This document shows positions 7,656-14,804 of a stretch of 64,000 bases of DNA, piece after piece. The notes under the pieces are model-generated. The model was not told the origin of the DNA and did not search any database. It saw only the letters and a list, made by a program, of their open reading frames with translations. The stretch is from Brevundimonas sp. SL130 (GTDB taxonomy: Bacteria; Pseudomonadota; Alphaproteobacteria; Caulobacterales; Caulobacteraceae), in NCBI RefSeq assembly GCF_026625805.1, contig NZ_CP113064.1, positions 2,396,657 through 2,460,656 of the forward strand, in the 5' to 3' direction. The first letter of the stretch is position 1. Every line of letters begins with the position of its first letter. Position numbers and translations under genes: made by a program.

Positions 7656-7800
7656 CCCTCTCCCGTGGGGAGAGGGCTTGAGCGCCCGGGAGCGTAGCGA
7701 TCGGTCTTGCGCGAAAGGGTGAGGGGTACGGTGGTGCGGGCTGGCCCACCGCCTGTCCCTCATCCGGCCCTTCGGGCCACCTTCTCCCCATGGGAGAAGG
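7656..7800. repeat. Dispersed palindromic repeat element
   Basis: Non-coding stretch made of paired hairpins: CCCTCTCC/GGAGAGGG at 7656-7676, GGCCC/GGGCC at 7766-7778, and CCTTCTCCC-CAT-GGGAGAAGG at 7780-7800, linked by a G-rich spacer. The two ends (CTCCCTCTCCC and CCTTCTCCC) are near inverted copies. Elements of this type, with the CCCTCATCCGGCCCTTCGGG string, are a familiar intergenic repeat in alpha- and gammaproteobacteria. Only one copy is in this window, so dispersal is from knowledge, not seen. Confidence 0.6.
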
Positions 7801-8128
7801 GACGACGTTGGCCAGCCATCCCAATTTGTGAATATTTATGGCGCGATTTCAATCACTTGCTTTTCTAAAGCTGCCCTCAACCTACCACCCCATCCAACCC
7901 GCTTATAATGGCCATCCCTGCCCCCTGGGCGCCTGGAGACCGCCGCATCCGACCACGACCGCCCAATTGCACTCTTTTGCATACTGCACCCATTTCCCCC
8001 GGAGTGCAGTTTCCAGAATGGACGAAAATAGACTCCATTTTTTTCGGGTGGAAACCGTACATTTCGCCCGATTGCCTTCCCCCGCGATACCCCGCTAAGC
8101 GTAGCGAAACAAAACCCAGGAGACGCTC
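7801..8128. other. Non-coding upstream region of nitronate monooxygenase
   Basis: No gene seen. The stretch is AT-richer than its surroundings and has a TATAAT hexamer near 7903 and a perfect inverted repeat ACTGCAC (7983-7989) / GTGCAGT (8004-8010) with 14 bases between, centred about 130 bases upstream of the monooxygenase GTG. The repeat is a possible regulator site. A ribosome binding site CCAGGAGA lies at 8116-8123. Confidence 0.4.
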
Positions 8129-9061
8129 GTGGCCATTCCCGCTTCGCTTCAAAAAGGCCTGATCCTGCCGATCATCTCGGCGCCCATGTTCCTGGTCTCC
8201 GGACCGGATCTGGTGGTCGAGGCCTGCAACGCCGGGATCATCGGCACCTTCCCGTCGCTGAACCAGCGCACCACCGAGGGCTATCGCGACTGGATTCACG
8301 AGATCAAGGGCCGGCTGAAGCCCGAGGCGGCCGTCTTCGGCGTCAACCACATCGTCCACCCGACCAATCCCCGGCTGATGGCCGACATGATGGTCTCGGT
8401 CGAGGAGAAGGTGCCGCTGATCATCACCTCGCTGGGGGCGGTGCGCGACGTGGTCGATGCGGTCCACGGCTATGGCGGTCAGGTCTTCCACGACATCGCC
8501 AACATCCGCCACGCCCGCAAAGCGGCCGAAGCCGGGGTCGACGGCCTGATCCTGGTCGCCAACGGCGCCGGCGGCCACGCCGGGATCATCAACCCCTTCG
8601 CCCTGGTCAATGAGGTGCGCAGCTTCTTCAAGGGGACCATCATCCTGTCCGGCGCCCTCTCGACCGGCCAGGACGTGGCGGCGGCCCTGATGCTGGGCGC
8701 CGACTTCGCCTATATGGGCACCCGCTTCATCAATACGACCGAGGCCATGGCGGTCGACGCCTATAAGCAGATGGTGATCGACAGCGGATCCACCGACATC
8801 GTCCATACCCCGGCGGTGTCCGGCATCCCGGCCAACTTCATGAGCAAGTCCCTGATCGAAAACGGGATTGATCCGAAGCACCTGCCCGAGCACAAGCTGG
8901 ACATGGGCGACGAGGCCAAGGCCTGGAAGACGGTCTGGTCCGCAGGCCAGGGCGCGGGCGCCATCCACGACATCCTGCCCACCGCCGAACTGGTCGCCCG
9001 CCTGCGACAAGAGTTCGCTCAGGCTACGGATGAATTCGCCATCAAGGCCGGAGCACGCTAA
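8129..9061 (+). CDS. Nitronate monooxygenase (2-nitropropane dioxygenase family)
   Basis: A 310-residue FMN-dependent TIM-barrel oxygenase that oxidises alkyl nitronates. Visible motifs are PIISAPMFLVSGPDLVVE at the N-terminus (FMN phosphate side), GVNHIV, VANGAGGHAGIINPF with the catalytic-region histidine, and the FMN-binding LSGALSTGQDVAAALMLGAD then GTRF. The GTG start is fixed by the AGGAGA 5 bases upstream. It has its own upstream region with an inverted repeat. Family members can also act as enoyl reductases, so the natural substrate is uncertain. Confidence 0.9.
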   Translation: MAIPASLQKGLILPIISAPMFLVSGPDLVVEACNAGIIGTFPSLNQRTTEGYRDWIHEIKGRLKPEAAVFGVNHIVHPTNPRLMADMMVSVEEKVPLIITSLGAVRDVVDAVHGYGGQVFHDIANIRHARKAAEAGVDGLILVANGAGGHAGIINPFALVNEVRSFFKGTIILSGALSTGQDVAAALMLGADFAYMGTRFINTTEAMAVDAYKQMVIDSGSTDIVHTPAVSGIPANFMSKSLIENGIDPKHLPEHKLDMGDEAKAWKTVWSAGQGAGAIHDILPTAELVARLRQEFAQATDEFAIKAGAR

Positions 9062-9096
9062 AGGCGCCAAACCGCATCTCGCGCGTTGGAGCCGCC

Positions 9097-9816
9097 ATGA
9101 TCCGCACCGCCGCCCTCGCCGTCCCCATCCTCGCCGTCCTGGCCTCCGCCGTCCTCATCACCCCTGCGGGAGCCCAATCCGCCTCAGGCTCTTCCGCATC
9201 GTGGGACGCCTGGTCGTTCGAGGTGGGCGCCGGGACGGACAACCGCTCCAAGGCGGCGTCCAAGTCCGGCAATGACGGCTACGTCTTCGGCTCGGCGACC
9301 TGGGAAAGCGCGGACGGCCTGTTCTACGTCGCCCCTGGCTTCGAGACGATCCAGGCGGGCGGCTCCACTGTCGAGGCCGAGTTCGTGGTCGGCTACCAGC
9401 CCGAGGCTTTCGGCTACCGCTTCGACCTCAACGCCGCCTACAAGCACCGCCTCGACGCCGAGGCCGGCTATGACGAGGACGGCTGGGAGCTGACCGGCAA
9501 CATCAGCCGTTCCATCGGCCCCGCCAGCGCGCGGCTTCAAGTCCAGTATTCGCCGGACGCCGCCGGCTCGACCGACGCCTTCACCTGGGTCGAAGGCCGG
9601 GTCGGTTGGGACTTCACCGAACGCCTGAACGGCACGGCCGCCGTCGGCCGTCGCGAACAGGCCGGCGCCCCCGACTACACCGGCTGGAACGCCGGCGTGA
9701 CCTATGCGCTGACCGACGCGCTGGCCCTCGACCTGCGCTACTACGACACCAACGCCGACACCTTCGGCGAGCAGTACGAGGACGCCCTGGTGGCCAAGGT
9801 CGCCTACGCCTTCTGA
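9097..9816 (+). CDS. TorF-like putative outer-membrane porin
   Basis: A 239-residue outer-membrane beta-barrel. Residues 1-26 are a Sec signal peptide ending TPAGAQ. The mature part is made of alternating strands rich in Tyr, Trp and Gly ([40 protein letters not shown]), and it ends in a phenylalanine (VAKVAYAF), the outer-membrane insertion signal. The pattern fits the TIGR02001/TorF putative porin family. It starts 35 bases after the monooxygenase gene and may be co-transcribed. Transported solute unknown. Confidence 0.75.
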   Translation: MIRTAALAVPILAVLASAVLITPAGAQSASGSSASWDAWSFEVGAGTDNRSKAASKSGNDGYVFGSATWESADGLFYVAPGFETIQAGGSTVEAEFVVGYQPEAFGYRFDLNAAYKHRLDAEAGYDEDGWELTGNISRSIGPASARLQVQYSPDAAGSTDAFTWVEGRVGWDFTERLNGTAAVGRREQAGAPDYTGWNAGVTYALTDALALDLRYYDTNADTFGEQYEDALVAKVAYAF

Positions 9817-9991
9817 CCCCCCGCCCTTGCGCCGGGACGGCGGGAGGCCCATATGGGAAGGGTCGATCTCTCTGCGTAACGCCGCTGCTCCCTTTGCATC
9901 ACGCACCGAGGTCCAAAAGCCGATCCCATTCAGACCCGACAGGCCGACCAGGGATCCCTCCCTGCGGTCAACGCCAGACGGAGGTCTCCAA

Positions 9992-10204
9992 ATGGCTACC
10001 GGCACTGTTAAATGGTACAACCCCACCAAAGGCTACGGCTTCATCGCTCCCGATGATGGCGGCAAGGACGTCTTCGTCCACGCCTCGGCCGTCGAAACCT
10101 CGAGCCTCGGCTCGCTGAACGAAGGCCAGAAGATCGGTTACGAGATCGAGCGCGACCAACGCTCCGGCAAGGAATCCGCCGGTCGCCTCACGGCGGCGGA
10201 GTAG
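9992..10204 (+). CDS. Cold-shock domain protein
   Basis: A 70-residue CspA-type single-stranded nucleic-acid-binding protein. RNP1 is KGYGFIAPD and RNP2 is VFVHASA; the protein begins [17 protein letters not shown], the family consensus. I choose the ATG preceded by CGGAGG (7 bases away) instead of the long upstream frame, which is the leader. The ~175-base leader between the porin gene and this start is typical of csp mRNAs, whose structure often controls translation. The frame stays open after the TAG stop into an IF-1-like sequence (next feature). Confidence 0.93.
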   Translation: MATGTVKWYNPTKGYGFIAPDDGGKDVFVHASAVETSSLGSLNEGQKIGYEIERDQRSGKESAGRLTAAE

Positions 10205-10414
10205 GACACGCTTCGTAACACCATCGCCTTCGACGGCGAGGTGACGAAGCTACTGCCGCTGGGCGGCCGCAAGGTTCGCCTGGACAACGGCCACGTCGTT
10301 ACGGTTCTGCCCACGCTCGGTTCGCCTAACGGCGTCTCCGGGCTAGGCGACCAGGTCGTGGTCGAGATCGCCTTCAATCAGCTGAAGGGCTGGCGCCTCG
10401 CGCGCCGGCCCTGA
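10205..10414 (+). CDS. IF-1/S1-like OB-fold reading frame directly following csp, start unresolved
   Basis: After the csp TAG the same frame continues for 69 codons to a TGA. Translated, it contains NTIAFDGEVTKLLPLGG, KVRLDNGHVVTVL and GDQVVVEIAF, then QLKGWRL. This lines up along its length with bacterial IF-1 (I.F.G.V..LPn..frV.L.NGH.V...GD.V.VE....L..GR). There is no ATG; the only ordinary start is a GTG at 10241, which would remove the first beta strand and has no ribosome binding site. It may be a translationally coupled second gene, an amber-interrupted CSD-OB fusion, or a decayed gene. Clear protein-like codon use argues that it is, or recently was, translated. Confidence 0.4.
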   Translation, partial: DTLRNTIAFDGEVTKLLPLGGRKVRLDNGHVVTVLPTLGSPNGVSGLGDQVVVEIAFNQLKGWRLARRP

Positions 10415-10439
10415 AGCCCGTTCAATCAGGACGCGCCCC

Positions 10440-10697
10440 ATGACGACCCTCGCCGACAAAATCCCCGCGATGACCGACGCCGACCTCAACAGCCTGCGCG
10501 CCAACGCTACGCGCCTGGCCGAAACCGGCGCCTCGACCCAGGTGATGGCCGCCGCTGACATCCTGCCGATCATTGACGCCGAGGTCGCCCGCCGCGCCGC
10601 CCTGCCCAAGGCCGCCAAGTCGCCAGTGAAGCGCGCCGCGCCCAAGAAGAAGCTGCCCCCCGTCACCGGTCACCAGACCGCCCTGCCCTCCAGCTGA
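10440..10697 (+). CDS. Small Ala/Lys-rich protein of unknown function
   Basis: An 85-residue protein I do not recognise. The N-terminal ~55 residues form a predicted helical pair (LADKIPAMTDADLNSLRANA, AADILPIIDAEVARRAAL), and the tail is Lys/Pro-rich (KSPVKRAAPKKKLPP), as in nucleic-acid-binding proteins. TCAGGACGC upstream provides a weak ribosome binding site. It follows the csp/IF-1-like frames by 25 bases on the same strand, so co-expression with RNA-binding proteins is plausible. Confidence 0.6.
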   Translation: MTTLADKIPAMTDADLNSLRANATRLAETGASTQVMAAADILPIIDAEVARRAALPKAAKSPVKRAAPKKKLPPVTGHQTALPSS

Positions 10698-10699
10698 GA

Positions 10700-11860
10700 T
10701 CAGCCCAGGGCCTGATCCAGATCCGCGATCAGGTCCTCGACGTCCTCAACCCCGACCGATAGCCGGATCAGGTTGTCGGTCACGCCGCCCGCCTCGCGGA
10801 CCTCCTTGGGCACGCTGGCGTGGGTCATGATCGCCGGGTGGTTCACCAGGCTCTCGACCCCGCCCAGCGACTCCGCCAGGGTAAAGACCTCGACCCGTTC
10901 CAGCACGCGTTTGGTCCGCTCCAGGTCGCCCTCCAGCACCACCGTCACCATGCCGCCATAGCCGCCGCGCATCTGCCGCGCCGCCAGTTCGTGCTGCGGA
11001 TGGGCGATCAGGCCGGGATAGATGACCTTGGCCACGCCGGCCCGTGTCTCCAGCCAGCGCGCCACCGTCAGGGCGTTCTCGCAGTGGGCCTTCATCCGCA
11101 GCGCCAGGGTCTTCAACCCCCGGCTGGCCAGGAAGGCGTCGAACGGCCCCATGATCCCGCCGACCGAGTTCTGCAAGAACTTGATCCGCGTCGCCAGCTC
11201 GGGATCGGCCGTCACCAGCACCCCGCCGATGATGTCCGAATGGCCGTTCAGATATTTGGTCGCCGAGTGCATCACCACATCCGCCCCCAGGCTCAGCGGC
11301 TGCTGGCAGAAGGGGGTGGCGAAGGTGTTGTCGACGATCAGCAGCAGGCCGTGCGCCTTGGCCACCTTCGACAAGGCGGCGATGTCGGCCAGCTTCATCA
11401 GCGGATTGGTGGGCGTCTCGACCCACAGCATCTTCGTCTTGGGCGTGATGGCCGCCTCGACCGCGGCGATGTCGCTCAGGTCCACATAGGCGAAGTCCAG
11501 CCCCATGGTGCGCCGACGCACCCGCTCGAACAGCCGCCAAGAGCCGCCGTACAGGTCGTCGCCCGTGACCACGTGATCGCCGGCGTCCAGCAGTTCCAGC
11601 GCCGTCGAGGTCGCCGCCATGCCCGAGCCGAAGCCGAACCCGTGCGTGCCGCCCTCCAGGTCCGCGATACAGGCCTCAAACGCCTCGCGCGTCGGGTTCT
11701 TGCCCCGCGCGTATTCGTACCCCTTGTTCACGCCCGGGCTTTCCTGGGCATAGGTCGAGGTGGCGTAGATCGGCGTCATCACCGCCCCCGTCGTCGGGTC
11801 GGGATGCTGACCGGCATGGATGGCGCGGGTCGAGAAACCCTGGCTGTTCTTGGTCGTCAT
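10700..11860 (-). CDS. Cystathionine gamma-synthase/gamma-lyase (Cys/Met metabolism PLP enzyme)
   Basis: A 386-residue PLP enzyme of the Cys/Met metabolism family. The PLP lysine is Lys202 in VVMHSATKYLNGHSD; other signatures are TPIYATSTYAQESPG, SGMAATSTALELL, VDNTFATPFCQQPL and ESLGGVESLVNHPA. With a cystathionine beta-synthase gene three genes upstream in the same direction, the likely role is gamma-lyase in reverse transsulfuration (homocysteine to cysteine), but gamma-synthase activity cannot be excluded from sequence. The start is the ATG at MTTKNSQGF, which overlaps the stop of the DUF2442 gene by one base; the longer frame is out of phase with that gene and not coding. Confidence 0.92.
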   Translation of the reverse strand: MTTKNSQGFSTRAIHAGQHPDPTTGAVMTPIYATSTYAQESPGVNKGYEYARGKNPTREAFEACIADLEGGTHGFGFGSGMAATSTALELLDAGDHVVTGDDLYGGSWRLFERVRRRTMGLDFAYVDLSDIAAVEAAITPKTKMLWVETPTNPLMKLADIAALSKVAKAHGLLLIVDNTFATPFCQQPLSLGADVVMHSATKYLNGHSDIIGGVLVTADPELATRIKFLQNSVGGIMGPFDAFLASRGLKTLALRMKAHCENALTVARWLETRAGVAKVIYPGLIAHPQHELAARQMRGGYGGMVTVVLEGDLERTKRVLERVEVFTLAESLGGVESLVNHPAIMTHASVPKEVREAGGVTDNLIRLSVGVEDVEDLIADLDQALG

Positions 11861-12297
11861 CAAGCGGCTTTCAAAGCGTCCCAGCCTCGGCAGGCCAGTT
11901 GAATGGATCGTGGCACCGTGGCGCCGGTCGAGTATTTCACGACGCTTGGCCGCGATATGCCCAGGGCTTGCGCCGCCGCCGCCGCAGAGAAACCGTTGCG
12001 AAGACGCCACTCCAGGAAGGCCCGGGTGTCTTCCCTTCCCCAGGCGGACAGACAGTCCAGCCATAGCGAGTCGGCGCCGATCTCGATGTCGCCCGGCCAT
12101 ACCAGGCTTTGGCCCCAGTCCCCCAACCGCACGGCCTCAAACACGGACCTCTCGCGCAGGGCGGCGTAGGCGTCGTCGCCCAGCATCTGGCCAAGATCGA
12201 TGGTGGCGCGCTGACCATTGCTCCAGCTCAGGTCGAGCAGGGCTGGGCCGGAGGCTGTGGCCGAGATCAGCGAGTGTTGCTCTTCCGCGCCCATCAT
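11860..12297 (-). CDS. DUF2442 domain protein with C-terminal helix-turn-helix
   Basis: A 145-residue protein. Its middle (LLDLSWSNGQRATIDLGQML then FEAVRLGDWGQSLVWPGDIE) is the DUF2442 domain. The C-terminal FLEWRLRNGFSAAAAAQALG then ISRPSVVKYSTG is a helix-turn-helix of the XRE sort. It starts at an ATG that overlaps the DUF4160 stop (ATGA) and ends by overlapping the start of the gamma-synthase/lyase gene. DUF4160-DUF2442 pairs are predicted toxin-antitoxin-like modules; this member would be the DNA-binding antitoxin and autoregulator. Function is inferred from pairing only. Confidence 0.78.
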   Translation of the reverse strand: MMGAEEQHSLISATASGPALLDLSWSNGQRATIDLGQMLGDDAYAALRERSVFEAVRLGDWGQSLVWPGDIEIGADSLWLDCLSAWGREDTRAFLEWRLRNGFSAAAAAQALGISRPSVVKYSTGATVPRSIQLACRGWDALKAA

Positions 12298-12521
12298 GGA
12301 TTCAGCTCGTTCCATTTGCTCAACAGCTGGTCCTGCCGATCACCTGCCCAGGCGATGGCGGCAGCCAGCGATTTGGGATCATAGACGCCTATGATCACTT
12401 CCAAGGTGGAGATTGCAACCGAGCAACGCCAGCCTCGACCCTCCACGTGAAAGTGCGGCACGCCGTGATCACGCCCATAGACCGCGATTTTCCAGGCCGG
12501 AGCGCGGTGCAGCGTCACCAT
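12294..12521 (-). CDS. DUF4160 domain protein (putative toxin-like partner)
   Basis: A 75-residue protein with the DUF4160 signature: KIAVYGRDHGVPHFHVEGRG, followed by VYDPKSLAAAIAWAGDRQDQLLSKWNEL. It overlaps the DUF2442 gene by four bases (ATGA) and lies 12 bases after cbs, so it is inside the transsulfuration operon. Genes of this pair are thought to form a toxin-antitoxin-like module, with DUF4160 as the small putative effector; no activity has been firmly established to my knowledge. The conserved GVPHFHV histidines may bind metal or be catalytic. Confidence 0.78.
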   Translation of the reverse strand: MVTLHRAPAWKIAVYGRDHGVPHFHVEGRGWRCSVAISTLEVIIGVYDPKSLAAAIAWAGDRQDQLLSKWNELNP

Positions 12522-12533
12522 GGCGTCTAGCTC

Positions 12534-13934
12534 TCACCGGTTCAGGCTGAGGTGGTTGATCAGGTCGGTGCGGGTGATCAGGCCCACGAACCGCTCGCCG
12601 TCCAGCACGATGGCCACCCGGTCTCGGTCGAACACAGGGATCAGGGCGTCCAGCGGCTCCTTGACCTGAAGCGTGTCCAGATCGCGCGTCATGGCCGAGG
12701 CCACCGGCTTGGCGAACCGTTCCTTGCGGGTGATCTCGTCGGTGTTCATCACCTGGATCAGGTCGCTCTCGTCCAGGATGCCGACCAGGCGGCCGTCCTC
12801 GATGATCGGCAGCTGGGACACGTCGGCGCCCTTCATCCGCTTGAAGGCGGTGTCCAGGGTGTCACCCGGACCGGCGACAACCACGTCGCCCTTCTCGTAT
12901 TTGCGGTTGATCAGGTCCGACAGGTCGCCGTGCAACTCGCGCTCGCCCAGGCCCTGATCCGCCAGCCAGGCGTCGTTATAGACCTTGGACAGGTACTTGG
13001 CCCCGGTGTCGCAGACGAAGGTGACGCAGGTCTTGGCTTCAGTCTGCTCGCGGCACCAGCGCAGGGCCGAGGCGATCAGGGTGCCCGAGGACGACCCCGC
13101 CAGGATGCCTTCCTTCAGCAGCAGTTCGCGCGCCGTGGCGATCGCCTCCGCGTCCGGGATCGAATAGGCCTTGTCGATCAGGCTCATGTCCGCCGTATCG
13201 GGCACGAAGTTCTGGCCGATGCCCTCGACCGTATAGCTGCCGTCCGGGCCGGGCACGCCGTCGTTGACGATACCGGCCAGAGTCGATCCGACCGGATCGG
13301 CCAGGACAATCTGGGCCTTGGAGCCGACGCTTTTGAGATAGCGCGCCACGCCGGTGATCGTCCCGCCCGAGCCGATGCCGGCGACGAAGGCGTCGATGTC
13401 GCCCCCCGTCTGCTCCCAGATCTCCGGCCCCGTCGTCTTCACATGGGCGTCGGCGTTCGAATGGTTGGCGAACTGGTTGACGTAATAGGCGCCGGGAATG
13501 GCCTGAGACAGACGCTCGGCCATATCGGTGTAATATTCCGGGTGTCCGTGCGGCACGTCCGAACGGGTCAGGCGAACATCGGCGCCCATGGCCCTGAGAT
13601 GCTGGATCTTTTCCTTAGACATCTTGTCCGGAATGACCAGCAGCACCTTATAGCCCCGCGCCCGGCCGACCAGGGTCAGGGCCAGGCCCGTATTGCCCGC
13701 CGTCGCCTCGACAATGGTGCCGCCTTCCTTCAGCCAGCCTTCCTTCTCAGCCGCATCCAGCATCTCGACGGCGATCCGGTCCTTAATCGACCCGCCGGGG
13801 TTCTGGGACTCCAGTTTCAACAGCAGCCGGCACTTGCCGGTGTCGATCTTGGTCACCTCCACCATCGGCGTCTTGCCGATCAGATCCAGCGGCGACTTGA
13901 CGGTCGCGCTTAGGGCGGGGGCGTTCAGGGACAT
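12534..13934 (-). CDS. Cystathionine beta-synthase with two C-terminal CBS domains
   Basis: It condenses serine and homocysteine to cystathionine, the first step of transsulfuration, in the cytoplasm. The 466-residue protein has the type II PLP fold with PLP Lys51 in NPGGSIKDR, the EATAGNTGLAL loop and GIGSGGTITG phosphate loop (about 1-330). Two CBS repeats follow (about 345-466: DTLDTAFKRMKGADVSQLPI and KEPLDALIPVFDRDRVAIVL), the adenosyl-ligand regulatory module. There is no N-terminal heme domain, as usual in bacteria. It is the first gene of a minus-strand operon cbs - DUF4160 - DUF2442 - gamma-synthase/lyase. Confidence 0.93.
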   Translation of the reverse strand: MSLNAPALSATVKSPLDLIGKTPMVEVTKIDTGKCRLLLKLESQNPGGSIKDRIAVEMLDAAEKEGWLKEGGTIVEATAGNTGLALTLVGRARGYKVLLVIPDKMSKEKIQHLRAMGADVRLTRSDVPHGHPEYYTDMAERLSQAIPGAYYVNQFANHSNADAHVKTTGPEIWEQTGGDIDAFVAGIGSGGTITGVARYLKSVGSKAQIVLADPVGSTLAGIVNDGVPGPDGSYTVEGIGQNFVPDTADMSLIDKAYSIPDAEAIATARELLLKEGILAGSSSGTLIASALRWCREQTEAKTCVTFVCDTGAKYLSKVYNDAWLADQGLGERELHGDLSDLINRKYEKGDVVVAGPGDTLDTAFKRMKGADVSQLPIIEDGRLVGILDESDLIQVMNTDEITRKERFAKPVASAMTRDLDTLQVKEPLDALIPVFDRDRVAIVLDGERFVGLITRTDLINHLSLNR

Positions 13935-14062
13935 CGAAGACTCCGGTTCAGGACCAGCAGAAGCTGAAGCCCCGCACGCACTCGGTCAAATCACGCAAGA
14001 TTTGACCGGCCACTCCGGTTCCCTGCGCGCCATTGGGGCATGACTGGCGGTCTAGACCGAGA

Positions 14063-14084
14063 ATGGCTATATTTATGGCCATAG
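14063..14084 (+). promoter_or_regulatory. Palindromic operator/-10 region of the Phd-VapC pair
   Basis: Two direct copies ATGGCTAT (14063-14070) and ATGGCCAT (14075-14082) overlap a perfect 10-bp palindrome TATGGCCATA (14074-14083). The -10-like TATATT (14068-14073) lies inside. This ends 14 bases before the antitoxin ATG, the expected place for an autoregulatory operator bound by the Phd-type antitoxin. Confidence 0.55.
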
Positions 14085-14097
14085 TCGGAGAGCGATC

Positions 14098-14358
14098 ATG
14101 GCCGCATACAGCGTCGCCGAGGCCAAGAACACTCTGCCTCGGTTGCTCGACAAAGCCATTGAGGGGGAGAAGGTCATCATCACCCGCCACGGGAAACCGG
14201 TGGCTGAAATCCGCTCTCTTCCCACCGAACGGACGCCGATGTCCCACGCACAAAGACTGGCGCTGATCGACGACTTCGCAAAGCGCCGCCAAGCCCTGCC
14301 TCCGCTCGATATCTCCGCCGCCGATCTGATCCGTCAGATGCGCGACGAAGGCGTATGA
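14098..14358 (+). CDS. Phd/YefM-family antitoxin
   Basis: An 86-residue antitoxin. The N-terminal DNA-binding Phd/YefM domain is clear: SVAEAKNTLPRLLDKAIEGE, then VIITRHGKPVAEIRSL. The C-terminal part (LPPLDISAADLIRQMRDEG) should wrap and neutralise the PIN toxin encoded next, with which it overlaps by four bases. GGAGAG upstream serves as the ribosome binding site. A palindromic operator-like site immediately upstream fits autoregulation. Confidence 0.9.
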   Translation: MAAYSVAEAKNTLPRLLDKAIEGEKVIITRHGKPVAEIRSLPTERTPMSHAQRLALIDDFAKRRQALPPLDISAADLIRQMRDEGV

Positions 14359-14795
14359 GCTTCTATTTCGACGCGAGCGTCCTGCTCGCCCTGCTGCTCA
14401 ACGAACCTGCGGCCGAGTCCATCGACCGCTTTATGCGTGGCCATGTCCAGACAATCAGCGTCAGCACCCTGTGCACTGCGGAATGTTCGGCCGCAATTTC
14501 AGGGCTGGTGCGGATGCGACGCCGTTCGGAGGCCGAGGTGACGATCCTGCTCCAGCGTTTGGACGACTGGATCGACGCCTTTGGCGCCCGCGCGGCGATA
14601 CTGGATGCCGACATAGAAGACGCCTGCCTCCTCGTGCGTCGTTTTGACCTGAAGCTCCGGACGCCTGACGCAATCCACATTGCCGTCGCAAGACGGCTGA
14701 ATGCACAACTCATCACACTCGATCACCCCATGGCGCAGGCGGCGACCCTGCTGAACCTGAACTGCATAAATCCCGCCGACACCTCGGCGAAATGA
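14355..14795 (+). CDS. VapC-type PIN-domain toxin
   Basis: A 146-residue PIN ribonuclease. The metal-binding acidic residues are in place: FYFDASVLLALLLNEP (Asp6), CTAECSAAI (Glu), RTPDAIHIAVARRL (Asp), and LITLDHPMAQAA (Asp). Such toxins cleave tRNA or rRNA when their antitoxin is lost. It overlaps the Phd-family antitoxin gene by four bases and ends 9 bases before the rnr start on the same strand, so some read-through into rnr is likely. Confidence 0.9.
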   Translation: MSFYFDASVLLALLLNEPAAESIDRFMRGHVQTISVSTLCTAECSAAISGLVRMRRRSEAEVTILLQRLDDWIDAFGARAAILDADIEDACLLVRRFDLKLRTPDAIHIAVARRLNAQLITLDHPMAQAATLLNLNCINPADTSAK

Positions 14796-14804
14796 AAGAC
14801 TGAA

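Noticed and set aside
7651..7805. Possible transposon end or attachment site in the palindromic block
   Set aside because: No transposase or integrase gene and no target duplication are nearby; the hairpin pattern fits a common dispersed intergenic repeat.
11861..12100. Upstream extension of the cystathionine gamma-synthase/lyase frame
   Set aside because: It overlaps the DUF2442 gene in another phase; the family N-terminus begins at MTTKNSQGFSTRAIHAGQ.
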